A stretch of 44,319 bases of DNA, from positions 1-44,319 of the forward strand of contig JAHEGS010000004.1 in assembly GCA_024645005.1 (NCBI GenBank), written 5' to 3'. The translations under genes were made by a program, and so were the position numbers. Shown in pieces: positions 41,442-44,319 of this stretch. The first letter of the stretch is position 1, and each line of letters starts with the position of its first letter. The notes beneath the pieces were generated by a model. It was not told where the DNA came from. It searched no databases and saw only the letters and a program-made list of their open reading frames with translations. Source of the DNA: Bacteroidota bacterium. Lineage in GTDB: Bacteria; Bacteroidota; Bacteroidia; NS11-12g; UBA9320.

Positions 41442-41946
41442 ACAAGAATAAGTCTACTGGTACACATAATCTAAAATTACTTGTTGGTCTGACCGAGTGA
41501 TATAAAAAACTTGGAAACATAATTACTTGACCTTCCACGGGCTTGTAAATTTTTGATTCAAATAAATTTCTAAATGATAAATCGTAACCACGTGATGCAA
41601 AATGTCGTGGATCATATAATACTAATTCTCCATCATCTGCCGTCACTAAATAAAATATAGCAGACAGCCAAGATCCGGAGTGAGTATGATATTCCATACT
41701 TTCATCCTTTGAATATCTATTAACCCAAGCTGTTAATTTATAATCACTATAATAGGATAATCCGTGATTTAGTGTTTCATTTAGATATTTGTCAAAATAT
41801 TTTAAAGATATTTTTTCAATACCTTCTGTAATATTCTGTAAACTTTCTTGGATTAGATCTTCGGTAACAGTAAATTCATCTACCATTACGTCTGTAGGCC
41901 AACACTTATTTAAGCCTAATTCAAATGTCGTAAAATTCTTTTTCAT
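41431..41946 (-). CDS. 2-oxoglutarate/Fe(II) oxygenase-like protein
   Basis: A 171-residue protein of the 2OG-FeII_Oxy_5 type: LTAWVNRYSKDESMEYHTHSGSWLSAIFYL with His87 and His89, GELVLYDPR, then EGQVIMFPSFLYHSVRPTSNFR with His150 as the far metal ligand and Arg159 as probable 2-oxoglutarate contact. Such enzymes hydroxylate proteins, nucleic acids or small molecules; they are widespread in marine T4-like phages with unknown targets. It is the last gene of the overlapping minus-strand operon and meets the fibre gene tail to tail. It overlaps the previous gene by 26 bases. Confidence 0.82.
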   Translation of the reverse strand: MKKNFTTFELGLNKCWPTDVMVDEFTVTEDLIQESLQNITEGIEKISLKYFDKYLNETLNHGLSYYSDYKLTAWVNRYSKDESMEYHTHSGSWLSAIFYLVTADDGELVLYDPRHFASRGYDLSFRNLFESKIYKPVEGQVIMFPSFLYHSVRPTSNFRLCVPVDLFLFRE

Positions 41947-42319
41947 AATATTTTCTCACATCAGGAACCATGCCTTCCATAGGAATTGGAAATTTTATGC
42001 TATCAAATAATAAATTATAGATTGCAGGTTCCTCATCATATGTTTTAAAGAATGGATCATTACCAGCTAGTAGCATTGGGTCTCTTAATAATTCCCAAAA
42101 ATCTTCATTAAAATCTACACTAATCCAATAGGCATAACAAAAAGCCACAAAGTATGATTTAGCTGGATATAACCACGTATCTATTTTTTCTTCAAAGTGT
42201 CTTATGGTATCATATTCAACATTCATTTCTTCGTAAACAATGTCTACTCTGTTTAAATCATCATCATGGTCTTTATTTAACCTATGATATAGTTCCTGTC
42301 TGATTCGCCATTCTTGCAT
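41921..42319 (-). CDS. 132-residue acidic protein in radical SAM operon, unknown
   Basis: A soluble, acidic and aromatic-rich protein: HDDDLNRVDIVYEEMN, IDTWLYPAKSYFVAFCYAYWI, FNEDFWELLRDPMLLAGNDPFF. Helices are likely. It contains one Cys and no metal motif I recognise. It overlaps its neighbours by 38 and 26 bases in a gene order radical SAM, radical SAM, 42683, this gene, oxygenase. A leader-binding or substrate role is possible but without sequence support. Confidence 0.6.
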   Translation of the reverse strand: MQEWRIRQELYHRLNKDHDDDLNRVDIVYEEMNVEYDTIRHFEEKIDTWLYPAKSYFVAFCYAYWISVDFNEDFWELLRDPMLLAGNDPFFKTYDEEPAIYNLLFDSIKFPIPMEGMVPDVRKYYEKEFYDI

Positions 42320-42683
42320 ATTTTTTTATCGCTTTCATTAGAAAATATCTTTGAATTGAATTGTGTAAAAATGTGAATCTGCATTCCAATTTATAAACTG
42401 GTTCTGAAAATGTATATGAGTCTTCTATAACATATTTCACAAAGGGGTCATAAAAATCTATATGCTTAGATTTAAAACACACATGAGGATCATCATTAAA
42501 AAATCCATGACCTTCACAACTTCCAACAGTTTCAATACCTTGACTTATTAGGTAAAGTACATGGGGCCAAATCTTCTTTTCTATATTTATTTTAAATTCT
42601 GGATGTGTAACTGGTAAAGAATATCCTGTATATTCTTCGCCTATATGAGTAAAAGGCATAATTTTATTGTGCTGTTTTTCCAT
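42282..42683 (-). CDS. 133-residue protein with GSCEGHG motif, unknown
   Basis: The N-terminal half has ISQGIETVGSCEGHGFFNDD, then PHVCFKS. The S-C-E-G-H motif followed by a strand is known to me from small uncharacterised phage and bacterial proteins. Cys and His here could bind a metal or act in catalysis. The C-terminus is basic and helical (QRYFLMKAIKKYARMAN). It overlaps the radical SAM gene by 20 bases and the next gene by 38, so the operon is translationally coupled. Function unknown. Confidence 0.6.
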   Translation of the reverse strand: MEKQHNKIMPFTHIGEEYTGYSLPVTHPEFKINIEKKIWPHVLYLISQGIETVGSCEGHGFFNDDPHVCFKSKHIDFYDPFVKYVIEDSYTFSEPVYKLECRFTFLHNSIQRYFLMKAIKKYARMANQTGTIS

Positions 42684-43566
42684 AATAATCCAACAATCCT
42701 TTATATCCGTTACAAGAATTATTTAGGTCTTTTACATACCGATAATGCTCTGTTAAACAATTACCCAAATAGTTACATGATTTGCATATTGGGCTTAAAT
42801 TGGTTTTTTCATCATCAGCCCATTTTAAATATTCACTATAACTATCTAGTTCTAAAAAATACTCTTTATCATTTTTATCAAATTCTAAAACACCAAATTT
42901 ACCATTTGGAGTAATATAAACATGATCATCTGAAAAGGCATTATATTCATTTGATAAGGATTCTTTTATTTTAATTTCATTTATAAATTCAAATCTCTTT
43001 TTTATAGGAGAATCTAACCACTTAATTACAAAGTCTTCAAATTGTTTATGTGTCACATTATGTGCATTTGCTTGATTAATAGAGTATGGTTTTATCTCTA
43101 CAGATTGAATTGCTGAACACATATTTAATTCTGAGATCATACGATCAATATCCATATTAACTACTTCTGGTGATGCTAGTACTAATACAGCAATTGGTAC
43201 TGGAGACATAAGCATGTTCTGAAAAACTTTATCACTTTTTTCACGTGCAGTAAAATCATATGATACAGATAGATATACATCGTTATCAAAGAATCCTTCG
43301 TGTATCATAGACATATTCGTAATAATGTTAATTTCACCATTGTAAAATTTACGAATAGAATCCTTTAATCCATAGAAATAATTTTTCTTTAACGCACCTA
43401 TTTCACCACCATATAAATCGATATACTCAATTTTAGGTATTTGAGATAATAAATTTTCAAGTTTTGATAACTCTATCTTTTTCGTGTCATTTAGCTGCTC
43501 TTTCGTTAAATAACAAAAGTCACATTTAAAATTACAGAAATAAGATGGGTTAATACTGATTTTCAT
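42664..43566 (-). CDS. radical SAM/SPASM-like enzyme
   Basis: A 300-residue radical SAM protein: YFCNFKCDFCYL gives Cys11, Cys15 and Cys18 (C-x3-C-x2-C) for the 4Fe-4S cluster, and YIDLYGGEIG is the G-G-E SAM-binding motif. The C-terminal part has a compact Cys set, ICKSCNYLGNCLTEHYRY and NNSCNGYKGLL, like a SPASM/twitch domain that holds an auxiliary cluster. Such proteins often modify peptides. It overlaps the upstream radical SAM gene by 17 bases. No precursor peptide gene is visible, so the substrate may be a phage or host protein. Confidence 0.82.
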   Translation of the reverse strand: MKISINPSYFCNFKCDFCYLTKEQLNDTKKIELSKLENLLSQIPKIEYIDLYGGEIGALKKNYFYGLKDSIRKFYNGEINIITNMSMIHEGFFDNDVYLSVSYDFTAREKSDKVFQNMLMSPVPIAVLVLASPEVVNMDIDRMISELNMCSAIQSVEIKPYSINQANAHNVTHKQFEDFVIKWLDSPIKKRFEFINEIKIKESLSNEYNAFSDDHVYITPNGKFGVLEFDKNDKEYFLELDSYSEYLKWADDEKTNLSPICKSCNYLGNCLTEHYRYVKDLNNSCNGYKGLLDYYGKTAQ

Positions 43567-44319
43567 TAATGTATTCCGTAACTGCTATCTCTAATTTATT
43601 TGATTTAATAATATCTGGTGCTAGTTGTTTCATGTGATAACAGTGTTCTTCTACCATTCTATGTTGTTTCATATCCTTTATTGTCTTTTTACAACCATTA
43701 CAGATCTGAAACATAGGACAAGTATAACAGGCTTGTTTTAGACTATTTAAATTATATTCATTTGCTAACGGTGTAAAAAACTCACCAGCCATTTCTTTAT
43801 TAAAATCAATAGACATTTCCTTATCGTCACCAAAAGCACCACAGGAATAATAATCGCCCTCTGGTTGTATTGTCCTAATATGTGAATCACACCCTCTTGT
43901 TTGTGGGCATATCGTAGCTTCACCACGCAGTCTTTTCATCATCTGCTGTGTGTTATGTTCCCAATCAGCTAAACCTGCTTTCCAAATATCAATATATTTT
44001 TCATATATCTTTGAAAGTCTATATGGTTCACCCTGATCACCAGAAGCCATAGCATAATTTATTTTACAGACCACATTCATCCGTTTTGCTAATTCTACTG
44101 TCTGTATTACAGTATCTTCATTTTCTTCCGTAATGACAGCAATAAATGATGGTCTGTAACCACAATATTTTAATACGGCATTTGAACATTTCCAAAAATC
44201 TTCTTCTGTAAATACTGAGTAATCACCTTTTAATCTTCCGTTACCATATTGAAATGAAGTTGCAATACCTACTCTATGATGTGTAAAGACTTCCATCCAT
44301 TTATGTGGATTTTTATAGA
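43550..44319 (-). CDS. radical SAM/SPASM protein, N-terminal part outside window
   Basis: The frame runs open off the right edge (residues NPHKW before the first ATG at 44296), so the gene is 5' partial. The visible C-terminal 250 residues hold a SPASM-type Cys pattern: ICPQTRGCDSHIRTIQPEGDYYSCGAFGDD, ACYTCPMFQICNGCKKT, and a final Cys in EEHCYHMKQL. EGDYYSCGA plus CP-x-x-x-x-C-x-x-C is characteristic of anaerobic maturase-like radical SAM/SPASM enzymes. The N-terminal C-x3-C-x2-C should lie outside. It is the first visible gene of the operon. Confidence 0.8.
   Translation of the reverse strand, partial: YKNPHKWMEVFTHHRVGIATSFQYGNGRLKGDYSVFTEEDFWKCSNAVLKYCGYRPSFIAVITEENEDTVIQTVELAKRMNVVCKINYAMASGDQGEPYRLSKIYEKYIDIWKAGLADWEHNTQQMMKRLRGEATICPQTRGCDSHIRTIQPEGDYYSCGAFGDDKEMSIDFNKEMAGEFFTPLANEYNLNSLKQACYTCPMFQICNGCKKTIKDMKQHRMVEEHCYHMKQLAPDIIKSNKLEIAVTEYINENQY

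Noticed and set aside
1-44319. CRISPR array, insertion sequence, integrase or attachment site
   Set aside because: No regularly spaced direct repeats, no transposase or integrase motifs and no tRNA-flanking duplicated end were seen.
1-44319. Bacterial chromosome with a prophage
   Set aside because: No host housekeeping gene is present; the virion, replication and accessory genes are continuous and phage-like, consistent with a lytic T4-like genome.

Overview
The window is a piece of a T4-like contractile-tailed phage (myovirus) genome. The evidence is a near-complete T4-type baseplate set (gp4, gp26, gp54/gp19-type, gp48, gp53, gp5-type spike, gp25, gp6, gp8), a T4-type gp32 and a gp33-like late-transcription protein, TATAAATA late promoter octamers and CCA-encoding tRNA genes. 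The DNA is AT-rich and very tightly packed. The gp32 form and many small unknown proteins look like those I know from marine T4-like phages (cyanophage/pelagiphage type). I cannot name the host from this sequence.

Layout: (A) 1-233, tail end of a small membrane protein. (B) 261-8176, an eleven-gene + strand glycan cassette: a UDP-sulfoquinovose synthase-like (SQD1/SqdB) dehydratase, seven probable glycosyltransferases (five DxD type, two GT25 type), two SAM methyltransferase-like proteins and one GT42/DUF115-like protein, mostly joined by 4-base ATGA or GTGA overlaps. (C) 8177-14937, an accessory region of small genes with three tRNAs (Arg-TCT, Met-CAT, Leu-TAA), five well-formed sigma70-type promoters (17-base spacers) in two sequence classes, a metallopeptidase-like protein, an LPP20-like lipoprotein with a secreted neighbour, and at its end gp33. 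(D) gp32 at 14938-15843, ending at a hairpin shared with the convergent block.

(E) 15862-20346 on the minus strand reads, in transcription order: gp4 head completion protein, an unknown conserved protein, a tail-tube-family protein, a small basic protein, gp26-type chaperone, a short out-of-frame extension and a tape-measure candidate. The gp26 frame ends on a T8 run from which a -1 shift enters the extension frame, an arrangement like lambda G/GT just upstream of the tape measure. (F) 20394-41441 on the plus strand holds gp48, gp53, hub, a split gp5-type spike module, gp25, gp6, a structural protein, a fibre, gp8, a 1689-residue structural protein, a small coiled-coil protein and a second fibre. 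Blocks E and F diverge from a 47-base gap carrying a late promoter octamer on each strand.

(G) 41431-44319 on the minus strand is an unusual five-gene overlapping operon: two radical SAM/SPASM proteins (the first cut by the window edge), two unknown proteins and a 2-oxoglutarate/Fe(II) oxygenase, converging on the second fibre gene. Blocks B and G are the parts most likely to hold undescribed biology: a phage-made, possibly sulfonated glycan, and a radical SAM plus oxygenase modification pathway. Both functional readings are inference. No gene-free stretch exceeds 300 bases; the tRNA/hairpin block 9687-9917 and the 111-base gap 10201-10311 are the longest without an accepted protein gene.
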